NCBI RefSeq assembly: GCF_002891295.1
Contig: NZ_LGUI01000006.1
Location: 248,001 to 312,000 of the forward strand
DNA length: 64,000 nt
Direction: 5' to 3'
Origin: Streptomyces eurocidicus
Lineage (GTDB): Bacteria; Actinomycetota; Actinomycetes; Streptomycetales; Streptomycetaceae
The first letter of the stretch is position 1. Each line of letters opens with the position of its first letter. The notes under the pieces are model-generated. The model saw only the letters and a list, made by a program, of their open reading frames with translations. It made no database searches and had not been told where the DNA came from. Below, piece after piece: positions 37,744 to 46,693 of this stretch. The position numbers and the translations under genes were made by a program.

Positions 37744-39330
37744 ATGACCACAGCCATCCATCGCGTCCAGGTGCTGGCCGCCCCAGGCCCCCGCTTCGAG
37801 GAGATCCTCACCCCCGCCGCCCTCGACTTCCTCGCCGCCCTCGACGCCGCCTTCGCGGGCCGCCGCGCCGAGCTGCTCGCCGAGCGGCGGCACCGGGCCG
37901 CGCTCCTCGCCATGGGCGGCACGCTCGACTTCGTTCCGGCGACCGCCGGGATCCGGGCGGATCCCGGCTGGCGGGTGGCGCCGCCCGCGCCGGGACTCAC
38001 CGACCGGCGGGTGGAGATCACCGGACCGCCCGAGCGGCGGACGACGGTCGACGCCCTCAACTCCGGTGCCCGGGTATGGATCGCGGACTTCGCGGACGCC
38101 ACCTCCCCCACCTGGGAGAACGTCATCGGCGGCCAGCTGAACCTGCTGGACGCCGTCCGGCGGCGGATCGGCTTCACCGCCCCCGACGGCACGGAGCACC
38201 GGCTCGGCGAGGACCTCGCCACCCTCGTCGTACGCCCCCGCGGCTGGCACCTGACCGAGAAGCACCTGCTGATCGACGGACGCCCGGTCGCCGCCTCCCT
38301 CGTCGACTTCGGCCTGTACTTCTTCCACTGCGCGCGGCGGCGGATCGCCGCGGGCTCCGGGCCGTACTTCTACCTCCCCGAGCTGGAGAACCATCTGGAG
38401 GCCCGCCTCTGGAACGACGTCTTCCTGCTCGCCCAGGGGCTCCTCGGCATCCCGCGCGGCACCGTCCGGGCCACGGTCCGGATCGAGACGGTCACGGCGG
38501 CGTTCGAGATGGAGGAGATCCTCTACGAGCTGCGCGAGCACAGTGCGGGGCTGACCGCCGGACGTCTGAACTACCTCTTCAGCGTCGTCAAGAACTTCGC
38601 CCACCGCCCCGACTTCGTCCTCCCCGACCGGGCACGCGTCACCATGACCGCGCCCTTCCTGCGGGCCTGTACCGAGCTGCTGGTCCGCACCTGCCACCGG
38701 CGCGGCGCGCACGCCATCGGCGGGACGGCCGCCCAGGTCCCCGGCCGGGGCGCGGGGGCGGACGAGGCCGCGCTGGCGACCGTCAGACTGGACAAGGAGC
38801 GCGAGGCGGAGGACGGCTTCGACGGCTCCGGGGTGGCCCACCCCGGGCTGGTACCCGTCTGCCGCGAGGTCTTCGGCTCCGTGCTCGCGAGGCGTCCGCA
38901 CCAGATCGAGCGGACCCGCGCCGACGTGGAGGTGACGGCGGCCGACCTGCTCGCCGTGCACCGCACCGGCGGCCCGCCCACCCCGTCCGGCGTCCGCGCC
39001 GACATCGCCGTGGCGCTGCGCTACTTCGACGCCTGGCTGCGCGGCAGCGGCACGGTCGTCCTGTACGGGCTGATGGAGGACGCCGCCACCGCCGAGATCG
39101 CCCGCTGCCGGATCTGGCAGTGGCTGCGGCACGGCGTGATCGACCGTACGGAGGTGCTCTCGGTCCTCGACGAGGAGACCGCGGCACTGGCGGCCGAGGA
39201 CCCGCGGGCGCCGGCCGGACCGGCCCGCGACGTGTTCGTCCGTACGGCCCTGTCCGGGGAACTGCCCGGCTTCTTCACCACCGACGCCTACACCCGCCAC
39301 CTGGTACGCCGCCCGGCGGTGCGCTCATGA
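37744..39330 (+). CDS. aceB: Malate synthase
   Basis: A 528-aa malate synthase A-type enzyme condensing glyoxylate and acetyl-CoA. Family blocks include NSGARVWIADFADATSPTWEN, VRPRGWHLTEKHLLIDG, VRIETVTAAFEMEEILYELR and GGTAAQVPGRG. ATG 37744 follows an AGGAGAC site in CCCAGGAGACACC. Together with aceA it completes the glyoxylate shunt. Its ATGA overlap with the following dehydrogenase shows co-translation. Confidence 0.94.
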   Translation: MTTAIHRVQVLAAPGPRFEEILTPAALDFLAALDAAFAGRRAELLAERRHRAALLAMGGTLDFVPATAGIRADPGWRVAPPAPGLTDRRVEITGPPERRTTVDALNSGARVWIADFADATSPTWENVIGGQLNLLDAVRRRIGFTAPDGTEHRLGEDLATLVVRPRGWHLTEKHLLIDGRPVAASLVDFGLYFFHCARRRIAAGSGPYFYLPELENHLEARLWNDVFLLAQGLLGIPRGTVRATVRIETVTAAFEMEEILYELREHSAGLTAGRLNYLFSVVKNFAHRPDFVLPDRARVTMTAPFLRACTELLVRTCHRRGAHAIGGTAAQVPGRGAGADEAALATVRLDKEREAEDGFDGSGVAHPGLVPVCREVFGSVLARRPHQIERTRADVEVTAADLLAVHRTGGPPTPSGVRADIAVALRYFDAWLRGSGTVVLYGLMEDAATAEIARCRIWQWLRHGVIDRTEVLSVLDEETAALAAEDPRAPAGPARDVFVRTALSGELPGFFTTDAYTRHLVRRPAVRS

Positions 39331-40196
39331 GCGCGCGCTTCGGCAGGGTCGGGGTGGTCGGCGGCGGCCGGATGGGCGCCGGGATCGCCGAGGTGTGCGC
39401 GCGGGCCGGCCTCGACACCGTGCTCTGTGAGACCGACGGCGCCGCCGCCCGGCGGGCGCGCGCACGCGTCACCCGGTCTCTGGAACGGGCCGTCGAGCGC
39501 GGCAGGACCGACCGCGCCGCCGCCGAGGACGCGCTGGCCCGGCTGGTCCTCACCGACGACCTCGACGGCCTGGCCGACCGTCAGCTCGTCGTGGAGGCCG
39601 TCGTCGAGGACCTGGAGACCAAGACCCGGGTCTTCGGCGCCCTCGACAAGATCGTCGAGGATCCGGCGGCGGTGCTCGCCTCCAACGCCTCCTCGATCCC
39701 CGTGATGCGGCTCGGCATGGCGACCCGCCGCGCCGACCGGGTGCTGGGCCTGCACTTCTTCAACCCGGTCCCCGTGATGCCGCTGGTGGAGGTCGTCACC
39801 TCGCTGCACACGAGCGCCGAGGCCACGGCCCTCGCCGAGGAGTTCGCGACCACGGCCCTGGGCAAGACGGCGATCCGGTCCCGGGACCGTGCCGGGTTCG
39901 TCGTCAACGCGCTGCTCATCCCCTACCTCCTCGCGGCCGTACGGATGGCCGAATCCGGCTTCGCGTCCGCGACGGACGTCGACGAGGGCATGGAGCTGGG
40001 CTGCGCGCACCCGATGGGGCCGCTCAGACTGGCCGACCTCATCGGCCTCGACACCGTCGCCGCCATCGCCCAGTCCCTCTACGACGAGTTCAAGGAGCCC
40101 CTCTACGCACCGCCGCCGCTGCTCCGGCGGATGGTCGAGGCCGGGCTGCTCGGACGGAAGTCGGGCCGGGGGTTCCACCGGTACGACAGAGACTGA
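39327..40196 (+). CDS. 3-hydroxybutyryl-CoA dehydrogenase
   Basis: A 289-aa NAD-dependent dehydrogenase. The Rossmann motif VGVVGGGRMGAGIAEVCARAG starts at residue 7, the catalytic His lies in GLHFFNPVPVMPLVEV, and GFVVNALLIPYLLAAVRM is typical of the C-terminal domain. It would oxidise 3-hydroxyacyl-CoA to acetoacetyl-CoA in fatty acid or polyhydroxybutyrate turnover. Translationally coupled to aceB (ATGA at 39327). Confidence 0.92.
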   Translation: MSARFGRVGVVGGGRMGAGIAEVCARAGLDTVLCETDGAAARRARARVTRSLERAVERGRTDRAAAEDALARLVLTDDLDGLADRQLVVEAVVEDLETKTRVFGALDKIVEDPAAVLASNASSIPVMRLGMATRRADRVLGLHFFNPVPVMPLVEVVTSLHTSAEATALAEEFATTALGKTAIRSRDRAGFVVNALLIPYLLAAVRMAESGFASATDVDEGMELGCAHPMGPLRLADLIGLDTVAAIAQSLYDEFKEPLYAPPPLLRRMVEAGLLGRKSGRGFHRYDRD

Positions 40197-40364
40197 CCGG
40201 GGCTGAGGGGCCTCAGGTCACCGCCGGGAGGCGGCGGCGCCGAGTCGGCGGCCGCCGCCGCCTTCCACGGCACCGGCACCGGTTCCCCACCGTGCCACGT
40301 GTCCCAGATCACCATCCGGCGGTCGGACGGGGCTGTCAGGGGCGGGGCCCAGCGCCTAGGCTGA

Positions 40365-40562
40365 CGGTGCAGCTGGTTCGCCCTGCTCGCCAGGCAGGCG
40401 CGTCGCAAGAGGGAACCCGGTGGGAATCCGGGACTGCCCCGCAGCGGTGAGCGGGAACGACCGCCGTCATCAGCACTGGTCCGGCAAGGACCGGGAAGCG
40501 ACGGCCAGTAGGAGCCTCGTGTCCCACGAGACGTGCCCGCGAGTCCGAAGACCTGCCACTGC
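40365..40562 (+). promoter_or_regulatory. Cobalamin riboswitch upstream of metE
   Basis: The conserved B12-box order is clear: AAGAGGGAACCCGGTGGGAA, then ACTGCCCCGCAGCGGTGAG, then GTCCGAAGACCTGCC. P1 is GGCAGG (40393-40398) with CCTGCC (40552-40557). It lies ~170 nt before metE; the expression platform is in 40563-40734. It would switch off the B12-independent enzyme when adenosylcobalamin is available. Confidence 0.95.
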
Positions 40563-40734
40563 CCGCGCGCACGGACGCGCGCGGAGATCCCGGTGACCTC
40601 GAGGGCGGGTCGGCGCACATATCAGGCGGTCCCGTACGGCGAATCCACGCCGTGGTCCCGCCCGGTTCGCCGACCCTTCGCGCCCTCGACCCGTCCCGGG
40701 GTCGTATCGGAAGAAGCTCGCGAAGGAGAGTTCC

Positions 40735-43056
40735 GTGACCAGCAAGTCCGCAGCCGCGGCAGCACGGGCCACCGTGTACGGCTACCCCCGCCAGGGCCAG
40801 AACCGGGAACTGAAGAAGGCCGTCGAAGGCTATTGGAAGGGCCGTGTCGACGCCGGCGAACTCCGCAGGACGGCGGCCGAGTTGCGCGCCGCCGCCTGGC
40901 GCCGGCTCGCCGAGGCCGGTGTCGACGAGGTGCCGACCGGCGACTTCTCGTACTACGACCACGTCCTGGACACCAGCGTCATGGTCGGCGCGATCCCCGC
41001 CCGGCACCGCGCCGCCGTCGAGGCGGACGCCCTGGACGGCTACTTCGCGATGGCCCGCGGCACCCAGGACGTGGCGCCGCTGGAGATGACCAAGTGGTTC
41101 GACACCAACTACCACTACCTCGTCCCCGAGCTCGGCCCGGACACCGTCTTCACGGCCGACTCCACCCGGCAGGTCGCCGAGTTCGCGGAGGCCGCGGCCC
41201 TCGGCCTGACCGCGCGCCCCGTCCTCGTAGGACCGGTCACCTACCTCCTGCTGGCCAAGCCCGCGCCGGGCGTCACGGCCGGCTTCGACCCGCTGACCCT
41301 CCTGGACCGGCTGCTCCCGGTCTACGCCGAGGTGCTCGCCGACCTGCGGGCCGCCGGCGCGGAGTGGGTCCAGCTGGACGAGCCCGCGCTGGTCCAGGAC
41401 CGCACCCCGGCCGAACTCAACGCCACCGCGCGGGCCTACCGTGAGCTGGGCGCGCTCACCGACCGGCCCAGGCTCCTGGTCGCCTCCTACTTCGACCGGC
41501 TCGGCGCGGCCCTGCCCGTGCTGGCCAAGGCGCCCGTCGACGGGCTCGCCCTCGACTTCACCGGCCCGGCCGCCGCCAACCTCGACGACCTCGCCGCGGC
41601 CGGCGGCCTGCCCGGCAAGCGGCTCGTCGCGGGCGTCGTCGACGGCCGCAACGTCTGGATCAACGACCTGACGGCGTCGCTCAAGACCCTCGCCACGCTC
41701 CTCGGCCTCGCGGACCGGGTGGACGTCGCGGCCTCCTGCTCCCTGCTGCACGTCCCCCTGGACGCCACCGCCGAGCGCGACATCGACCCCCGGATCGCCC
41801 GGTGGCTGGCCTTCGCCCGGCAGAAGACCGCGGAGCTCGTCACCCTGGCCCGGGGGCTGACCAAGGGCACCGGCGCCATCGCGGCGGAACTCGCCGCCAA
41901 CCGCGCCGACCTGGCGTCCCGGGCCGGTTCCGCGCTCACCCACGACCCGGCGGTGCGTGCCCGCACCGCCGCGGTGACCGACGCCGACGCCCGGCGCTCC
42001 CTGCCGTACCCCGACCGGGCCGCCGCCCAGCGCGCCCGCCTCGGGCTGCCGCTGCTGCCCACGACCACGATCGGCTCCTTCCCGCAGACCGGCGAACTGC
42101 GCGCGGCCCGCGCCGGGCTGCGGGCCGGCCGGATCGACACGGCCACGTACGAGCGGCGCATCGAGGCCGAGATCCGGGAGGTGATCTCCTTCCAGGAGAA
42201 GACCGGGATCGACGTCCTGGTGCACGGTGAGCCCGAACGCAACGACATGGTGCAGTACTTCGCCGAACAGCTCACCGGCTACCTCGCCACCCGGCACGGC
42301 TGGGTCCAGTCGTACGGCACCCGCTACGTCCGGCCGCCGATCCTGGCCGGGGACATCTCCCGACCGGAGCCGATGACCCTGCGCTGGACGTCCTTCGCCC
42401 AGTCGCTGACCGACCGGCCGGTGAAGGGCATGCTGACCGGGCCCGTCACCATGCTCGCCTGGTCCTTCGTCCGCGACGACCAGCCGCTGGGCGAGACCGC
42501 CCGCCAGGTCGCGCTCGCTCTGCGGGACGAGGTGGACGACCTGGCCACCGCGGGAAGCGCGGTGATCCAGGTCGACGAGCCCGCCCTGCGCGAGACGCTG
42601 CCGCTGCGCGCGGCGGGCCACGCCGCCTATCTGGCCTGGGCCACGGAGGCGTTCCGGCTGAGCACCGGCGGTGCCGCCCCGGACGTTCAGATCCATACCC
42701 ATATGTGCTACGCGGAGTTCGGCGACATCCTCCGGGCCATCGACGACCTCGACGCCGACGTCATCAGCCTGGAGGCCGCCCGCTCCCATATGCAGGTCGC
42801 CGGCGAACTCGCCACGGCCGGCTACCCGCGCGAGGTCGGGCCGGGCGTCTACGACATCCACTCCCCCCGCGTCCCGGACACGGCGGAAGCGGCCGCCCTG
42901 CTCCGCAAGGGCCTGGAGGCCATCCCGGCCGAGCGGCTGTGGGTCAACCCGGACTGCGGCCTGAAGACACGGGGGTGGCCGGAGGTGCGGGAGTCGTTGG
43001 AGCACTTGGTGACGGCGGCACGCGAGGTCCGCGACGGGCTGCCGACGACGTCCTGA
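40735..43056 (+). CDS. metE: Cobalamin-independent methionine synthase
   Basis: A 773-aa MetE. The N-terminal half has YPRQGQNRELKKAVEGYWKG and the C-terminal catalytic half begins LPTTTIGSFPQTGELRAAR. Zn ligands are visible in HTHMCYAEF and NPDCGLKTRGW. It transfers a methyl group from 5-methyltetrahydrofolate to homocysteine without B12. GTG 40735 has GGAGAG 8 nt upstream. Control by the cobalamin riboswitch is the usual arrangement and predicts that this strain also has a B12-dependent MetH elsewhere. Confidence 0.97.
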   Translation: MTSKSAAAAARATVYGYPRQGQNRELKKAVEGYWKGRVDAGELRRTAAELRAAAWRRLAEAGVDEVPTGDFSYYDHVLDTSVMVGAIPARHRAAVEADALDGYFAMARGTQDVAPLEMTKWFDTNYHYLVPELGPDTVFTADSTRQVAEFAEAAALGLTARPVLVGPVTYLLLAKPAPGVTAGFDPLTLLDRLLPVYAEVLADLRAAGAEWVQLDEPALVQDRTPAELNATARAYRELGALTDRPRLLVASYFDRLGAALPVLAKAPVDGLALDFTGPAAANLDDLAAAGGLPGKRLVAGVVDGRNVWINDLTASLKTLATLLGLADRVDVAASCSLLHVPLDATAERDIDPRIARWLAFARQKTAELVTLARGLTKGTGAIAAELAANRADLASRAGSALTHDPAVRARTAAVTDADARRSLPYPDRAAAQRARLGLPLLPTTTIGSFPQTGELRAARAGLRAGRIDTATYERRIEAEIREVISFQEKTGIDVLVHGEPERNDMVQYFAEQLTGYLATRHGWVQSYGTRYVRPPILAGDISRPEPMTLRWTSFAQSLTDRPVKGMLTGPVTMLAWSFVRDDQPLGETARQVALALRDEVDDLATAGSAVIQVDEPALRETLPLRAAGHAAYLAWATEAFRLSTGGAAPDVQIHTHMCYAEFGDILRAIDDLDADVISLEAARSHMQVAGELATAGYPREVGPGVYDIHSPRVPDTAEAAALLRKGLEAIPAERLWVNPDCGLKTRGWPEVRESLEHLVTAAREVRDGLPTTS

Positions 43057-43103
43057 GTCGGGGGTGCCACGCGGGCTTTCCCCCGGCCCCACCCCTTCCC
43101 GAC

Positions 43104-43120
43104 CCGGGGCTCCGCCCCGG
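43104..43120 (+). terminator. Hairpin after metE
   Basis: CCGGGGC-TCC-GCCCCGG, a perfect 7-bp stem 48 nt after the stop. The following 43121-43483 has no gene; it carries a degenerate TCCTCAATGGGCAGGACGGG repeat and several GTGGCGAAxxGG iterations around 43176-43215. Confidence 0.6.
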
Positions 43121-43483
43121 ACCCCGGTCCTCAATGGGCAGGACGGGCGGGCACCACCCGCATTCGGGTGGCGAAGTGGTGGCGGAACTGGCGAAGGGGT
43201 GGCGAATGCCACCTGATCATGTGTCACCTGATCGAGGTACCCTTCGCCCGTCTCGCCACCCCCTCGCGCCCTGAGCTGCTCCGGGGCGGCGGATGCTGCG
43301 AGCGCGGACAGGGTACGGCCCCTGCGGGGTGGCATCAGCTCAAGACGGGTGACGACCTCTCACACGAGAGCCCTCGCCCGTCCAGTCCTTGGGCTACTTC
43401 CGGCGGTTGATCTGCTGGCGACGGCAGGTGCACTACGGAAGCATACCCATCTCCACAGTCTCCGCTCTTGGAGTGATCCCCCC

Positions 43484-43800
43484 ATGCCCCGCAGCCCCCG
43501 CCCCCCGTGCTCGACCCCCGGGTGCCCTGAGCTGACCCGGGTCGGCGGGCGTTGTGAGCGGCACCAGCGTGAGGCTGAGCAGCAGCGTGGCACGTCGGTG
43601 GAACGGGGTTACGGGACCAGGTGGCAGCGTGTCCGTCGGCGGTACCTGTATGCCCACCCATGGTGTCTGTTGCGCGGGCGCACGGCGGTGGTCGCTGACC
43701 ACTTCCCGGTGAGCCGAGGTGAGTTGGTGGCTCAGGGTGTCGCTGAGCCGGACGCGTGGCAGCGTCTGCGCCCGTTGTGCACGCAGTGTCACAAAAGGGT
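43484..43800 (+). pseudogene. Phage-type HNH endonuclease, truncated
   Basis: ATG 43484 starts a protein with a CSTPGCPELT..GRCERHQ zinc finger and an RGYGTRWQRVRRRYLYAHPW core followed by ADHFPVSRGE and LRPLCTQCHKR, the pattern of small HNH endonucleases beside phage terminase and capsid genes. The C-x2-C after HPWC is broken (HPWCLLRG). Directly after CHKR the sequence changes into capsid-like sequence, so the end is a deletion junction. Not expected to work. Confidence 0.6.
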
Positions 43801-44081
43801 GTGCCGCTCCTGGACCCCGGCCAGAAGCTGGACGGATCCGACGTACTATCCCTCACCACGGGTACTGGGGGAAAGCAGACTGGTGACATCTACGCAGTGC
43901 GCTTCGGGTCCACGAGGACCGATGCCGGAGGTCCGGGCTGACCAACGGCGGTGTACAGGCCACCGATCTCGGCGAGTCCCATGACAAGCCGGTCTATCGC
44001 ACCCGCATCGACTTCTATTGCGGCCTCGCCCTGTTCGGCGGGAAGGCCGCCGCCCGACTGACCAACGTGCTTGCTGGCTGA
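43798..44081 (+). pseudogene. Phage major capsid protein C-terminal remnant
   Basis: Read in two frames: GVPLLDPGQKLDGSDVLSL ... GDIYAVRFGSTRTDAGG up to ~43935, then LTNGGVQATDLGE, PVYRTRIDFYCGLALFGGKA and ARLTNVLAG to a TGA at 44079-44081. The YAVRFG/ PVYRTRIDFYCGLAL/ KAAARL spacing is typical of the C-terminus of some phage major capsid proteins. Missing start and frameshift mark it as a relic of a prophage, fused to the HNH fragment. Confidence 0.6.
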
Positions 44082-44092
44082 ACACACCACCA

Positions 44093-44140
44093 CCCCGTAC
44101 TCGCCTTCCCTTCCATGGGTGGCGAGTACGGGGCCCTTTT
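44093..44140 (+). terminator. Strong stem-loop after the capsid remnant
   Basis: CCCCGTACTCGCC (44093-44105) pairs perfectly with GGCGAGTACGGGG (44121-44133) and is followed by CCCTTTTG. A classical 13-bp rho-independent terminator, probably phage-derived. Confidence 0.85.
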
Positions 44141-44160
44141 GCGTTGGTAGCGAGTAGGCG

Positions 44161-44382
44161 TCAGTTGACGGGGAGCCCGCCGCCCCGTATCGCACCGACG
44201 AACGCCAACCAAGCCGCCGCCGGCACCACGAGCACTGGCCCCGCCGGGCGCTTGCTGTCACGGGCGGGCACGGCGCCGGTAGCTGCGGACGCGGGGGCCC
44301 ACTCGACGCAATCCCCGCCGGTCCCGCCGCTGTAGCTGGACTTCACCCATGTCAATGTGGGGCGATCGTGGGTGGTGGTCAT
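44161..44382 (-). CDS. DUF397 protein
   Basis: A 73-aa protein with the DUF397 opening LTWVKSSYSGGTGGDCVEWA and the ending PAAAWLAFVGAI. DUF397 proteins accompany HTH/DUF5753 regulators in Streptomyces and are proposed to be their partners. Here its ATG lies inside the C-terminal extension of the upstream regulator, overlapping it by ~125 nt. No catalytic residues. Confidence 0.85.
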   Translation of the reverse strand: MTTTHDRPTLTWVKSSYSGGTGGDCVEWAPASAATGAVPARDSKRPAGPVLVVPAAAWLAFVGAIRGGGLPVN

Positions 44383-45190
44383 GGGTGATCTCCTTAAGGA
44401 TGGTACGAATCAGCGCTGTTGACTGCTTGGGGGCCAACGCGTCAGCACGCAATCGGTTGTAGACGTACTGGGCTTCCGAAACCGCCGATGGTGAGTCGTC
44501 CACCCGCGCGTGGTGTCGGATTTCCTCGTACAAGACTGTTGGTCCGGCGTCTGTTGGCGTCAGCAGCACGAAAGGCAAGTGGGCGGCTGGCGTGGTGCCG
44601 TTTGGGAAGACCTGGATGGTGACGGTGGGGCGTTCCGCCTCCGCTAGCAGGTACTCAAGCTGTTCCTCCATCGTCTCTGGACTGCCGACGATCATACGTA
44701 GCGTGGCTTCGTGAAGGATCAGCCAGAGGGCCGGGGGTGCATCGCGCTCTATCACGCTATGCCGGGCGAGTCGTGATTCCACACGAGCCTTGATCTGTCT
44801 GTCGGTCTCGCGAGGGTATGCCGTTCGAAAGACGGCTTCGGCGTAGGAGGAGGTTTGCAGCATGCCTTTGATGAACGTGTTTGAGTAGTCCTCAATGGCG
44901 CGGGCGTGGCGCTCTAGCTTGACGTAAGGCACGAACCATTCGGGATGGCCGCTGTCACTGATCCGATGATGCAGCCGGAGGAAATACCCAGAAGTCTTGA
45001 AGAACTGATCACAGCCTTCGGCGAAGCGTTCAGATCCCAAGGTGTGTCCGTGTTCAACTTTGGACACGTAAGGCACCTTGTACCCCGTTGCGTCCGCTAG
45101 ATCCTGTTGCGTGGCTTCCGCGTGCCGGCGAGCGTGCCGTACCTCCTCTCCATAGAACTCCGGGCCGTCTTGCGCCTCTTCTTCTGGCAT
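44258..45190 (-). CDS. XRE-type HTH regulator with DUF5753
   Basis: A 310-aa protein: HTH at ~10-70 (EATQQDLADATGYKVPYVSK), then the DUF5753 part (FIKGMLQTSSYAEAVFRTAY, ALWLILHEATLRMIVGSPET). Homologues usually end near TILKEI, where the DUF397 gene begins; this one runs ~45 residues further in a basic, R-rich tail (RRDRRGLRRVGPRVRSYRRR), probably because the original stop was lost. Start ATG 45190 has GAGGAG upstream. Pairs with DUF397 as a Streptomyces developmental regulator system (family knowledge). Confidence 0.82.
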   Translation of the reverse strand: MPEEEAQDGPEFYGEEVRHARRHAEATQQDLADATGYKVPYVSKVEHGHTLGSERFAEGCDQFFKTSGYFLRLHHRISDSGHPEWFVPYVKLERHARAIEDYSNTFIKGMLQTSSYAEAVFRTAYPRETDRQIKARVESRLARHSVIERDAPPALWLILHEATLRMIVGSPETMEEQLEYLLAEAERPTVTIQVFPNGTTPAAHLPFVLLTPTDAGPTVLYEEIRHHARVDDSPSAVSEAQYVYNRLRADALAPKQSTALIRTILKEITHDHHPRSPHIDMGEVQLQRRDRRGLRRVGPRVRSYRRRARP

Positions 45191-45326
45191 GGGCAACTCC
45201 TCAACTTTCCATTGGTGGTTGGAAACACAAAAGCACTGTTCAGCGCTGCATGCGAACGCAACTCTGTTTGGTCTACACGGGAGTTGCCCGCTCCACATGA
45301 GCGGGACACGCGGAGGGCTCGAACAG

Positions 45327-45536
45327 ATGAAGCATCAGGGCGACGGGTACCGGATCGGCGCAACGGTGGTCGACACACGCGGCGACGTGGAGGCAGTGGT
45401 CCAGAAGAGGGACCGTGGACGCTACTTGATCAAGGGGTTGTGGGGCGGTCGGCAGTGGTGGGCGGACTCGTCCGAGCTTCGCGCCGTTACCGCGGAAGAG
45501 CGGCTGACGCTCCGACTCCCGGAGGTGGGTGGATGA
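45327..45536 (+). CDS. Small conserved protein next to the HTH regulator
   Basis: A 69-aa protein MKHQGDGYRIGATVVDTRGD ... GLWGGRQWWADSSELR, with an all-beta SH3-like appearance. Such small proteins commonly sit divergent to HTH/DUF5753 genes in streptomycetes; function unknown. I start at ATG 45327 with CGGAGG 10 nt before; a GTG/ATG further up (45297) lacks a site. Ends with an ATGA overlap to the next frame. Confidence 0.6.
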   Translation: MKHQGDGYRIGATVVDTRGDVEAVVQKRDRGRYLIKGLWGGRQWWADSSELRAVTAEERLTLRLPEVGG

Positions 45537-46027
45537 CGGTGTCCATGCCGCTGTCCCGGGGCCCGCTCGCCACACCCGACGGCAACAGGGTGTGCGCCGA
45601 GTGCTCCGCCCACGTCGCGAACATCACGGCGGCGCAGGAGCGGGGTGATAAGCGGGCCGTCCGTTGGCACGCGGAGGGGCTGTACGCCCATTGTCGGGCA
45701 GCGCACCCGCATCACCCGCTCGTGAACCCCTGGCGACACACCCACCCCGGAACGGAGGCACATGCGCATCACGTCACCGTCACCGGACACCTTGCCGGAG
45801 ACCCCGCGCTGCACCGCCTGCCGCTACCTGGTCGTCGCTCTACGCCAGGCACAGGCGGCCGGCGGCAGCGTGAGGGAGTCCGAGATCCGGCACAAGATCG
45901 TGCGCCACTTCGAGAGGGCGCACCGCACCTGAGCCCCCGCCCGGTCGACCACTGGCCACGGCACCGGCCGGTCGGGCTGCACCACCAGCACCCGCTGCTC
46001 ACGCTCGGAGAGCCCATCACCGCGTAA
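45533..46027 (+). CDS. Hypothetical protein, probably with lost stop
   Basis: ATG 45533 overlaps the previous stop. The first ~65 residues (LATPDGNRVCAECSAHVANI, LYAHCRAAHP) look like a small CxxC zinc protein and are typical coding sequence. The remaining ~100 residues (PGTGGRRQREGVRDPAQDRA) are low-complexity and overlap a different, better frame at 45762-45932. The authentic protein probably ended near PHHPLV. Confidence 0.45.
   Translation: MTVSMPLSRGPLATPDGNRVCAECSAHVANITAAQERGDKRAVRWHAEGLYAHCRAAHPHHPLVNPWRHTHPGTEAHAHHVTVTGHLAGDPALHRLPLPGRRSTPGTGGRRQREGVRDPAQDRAPLREGAPHLSPRPVDHWPRHRPVGLHHQHPLLTLGEPITA
45762..45932 (+). CDS. Small CxxC protein (56 aa)
   Basis: ATG 45762 sits 3 nt after GGAGG and encodes MRITSPSPDTLPETPRCTAC, then YLVVALRQAQAAGGSVRESE and a helical end HKIVRHFERAHRT. 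It carries one CxxC and is nested in the reading-through frame of the preceding ORF. Ribosome site and composition make this the real gene of this stretch; function unknown. Confidence 0.6.
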   Translation: MRITSPSPDTLPETPRCTACRYLVVALRQAQAAGGSVRESEIRHKIVRHFERAHRT

Positions 46028-46157
46028 CCCCTCAAACCCCCGTCCGGTCGCTTTCGTGGCTGTGGGCGGCCGGGCGGGTGACGCGATGGCGTCAAGTGCT
46101 CGACTTTGTTGTCGAGTTGGAGCCAATGGCCACTGTCCGCCTGACACAGTGGGTGAC

Positions 46158-46373
46158 ATGAGTAACGGCGACTTCGTTGGTCCCGACGCCTACCGGTCCG
46201 GTGGGGCGCAGAACCCTCCCGTGCGGTGTGTCAAATGCAAAGGCATCACCGTCATCACCACGCACGCCAAGAACCCGCGAACCGAACAGTTCGAGTGGCG
46301 GCTGACGTGCCTGGAATGCCGTGTCGCCTGGCCGATGGACCAGCACGGAGGCGAACCCGACGAGTACATGTAA
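46158..46373 (+). CDS. Small zinc-ribbon protein (71 aa)
   Basis: A 71-aa protein with two CxxC knuckles (VRCVKCKG and LTCLECRV), spaced as in a zinc ribbon, and an acidic tail GGEPDEYM. ATG 46158 follows a GGGTGAC site. Its neighbour at 46390 is also a tiny zinc ribbon 16 nt downstream, so the two may form a unit. Function unknown. Confidence 0.65.
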   Translation: MSNGDFVGPDAYRSGGAQNPPVRCVKCKGITVITTHAKNPRTEQFEWRLTCLECRVAWPMDQHGGEPDEYM

Positions 46374-46389
46374 ACGAACCGGAGGGAAC

Positions 46390-46527
46390 ATGCACCGATT
46401 ACGCAGAACGCTCCGATGGCTTCCCGTCCTGGGAAACACGAGCTGCCCGAACTGCGGTAGTCCACTCGTGATGACCGAAGATGGGAAGACGTTCCGCTGC
46501 ATGAGCTGCCAGCACTCGTGGGAGTGA
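46390..46527 (+). CDS. Small zinc-ribbon protein (45 aa)
   Basis: MHRLRRTLRWLPVLGNTSC with a CPNCGSPLVM knuckle and CMSCQHSWE at the end; a basic N-terminus then a four-cysteine ribbon. GGAGGG lies just before ATG 46390. Likely a DNA/RNA-binding accessory protein of a mobile element; no known partner. Confidence 0.65.
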   Translation: MHRLRRTLRWLPVLGNTSCPNCGSPLVMTEDGKTFRCMSCQHSWE

Positions 46528-46693
46528 CAGACAGTAAATGCCCCTGGTCTCTGCCGCCTCGCTCGTGCGCTTCCCCCGAGGCGGACGGGCGGGGCTCCGG
46601 CCTGAGTTGACCCCCACCCCTTCCCCTTGCCGCCGCACGCCCCGATCGGGCGCCCAACGGCACTGGACGAGGAGCCACGGAAGATCGTAAGCG

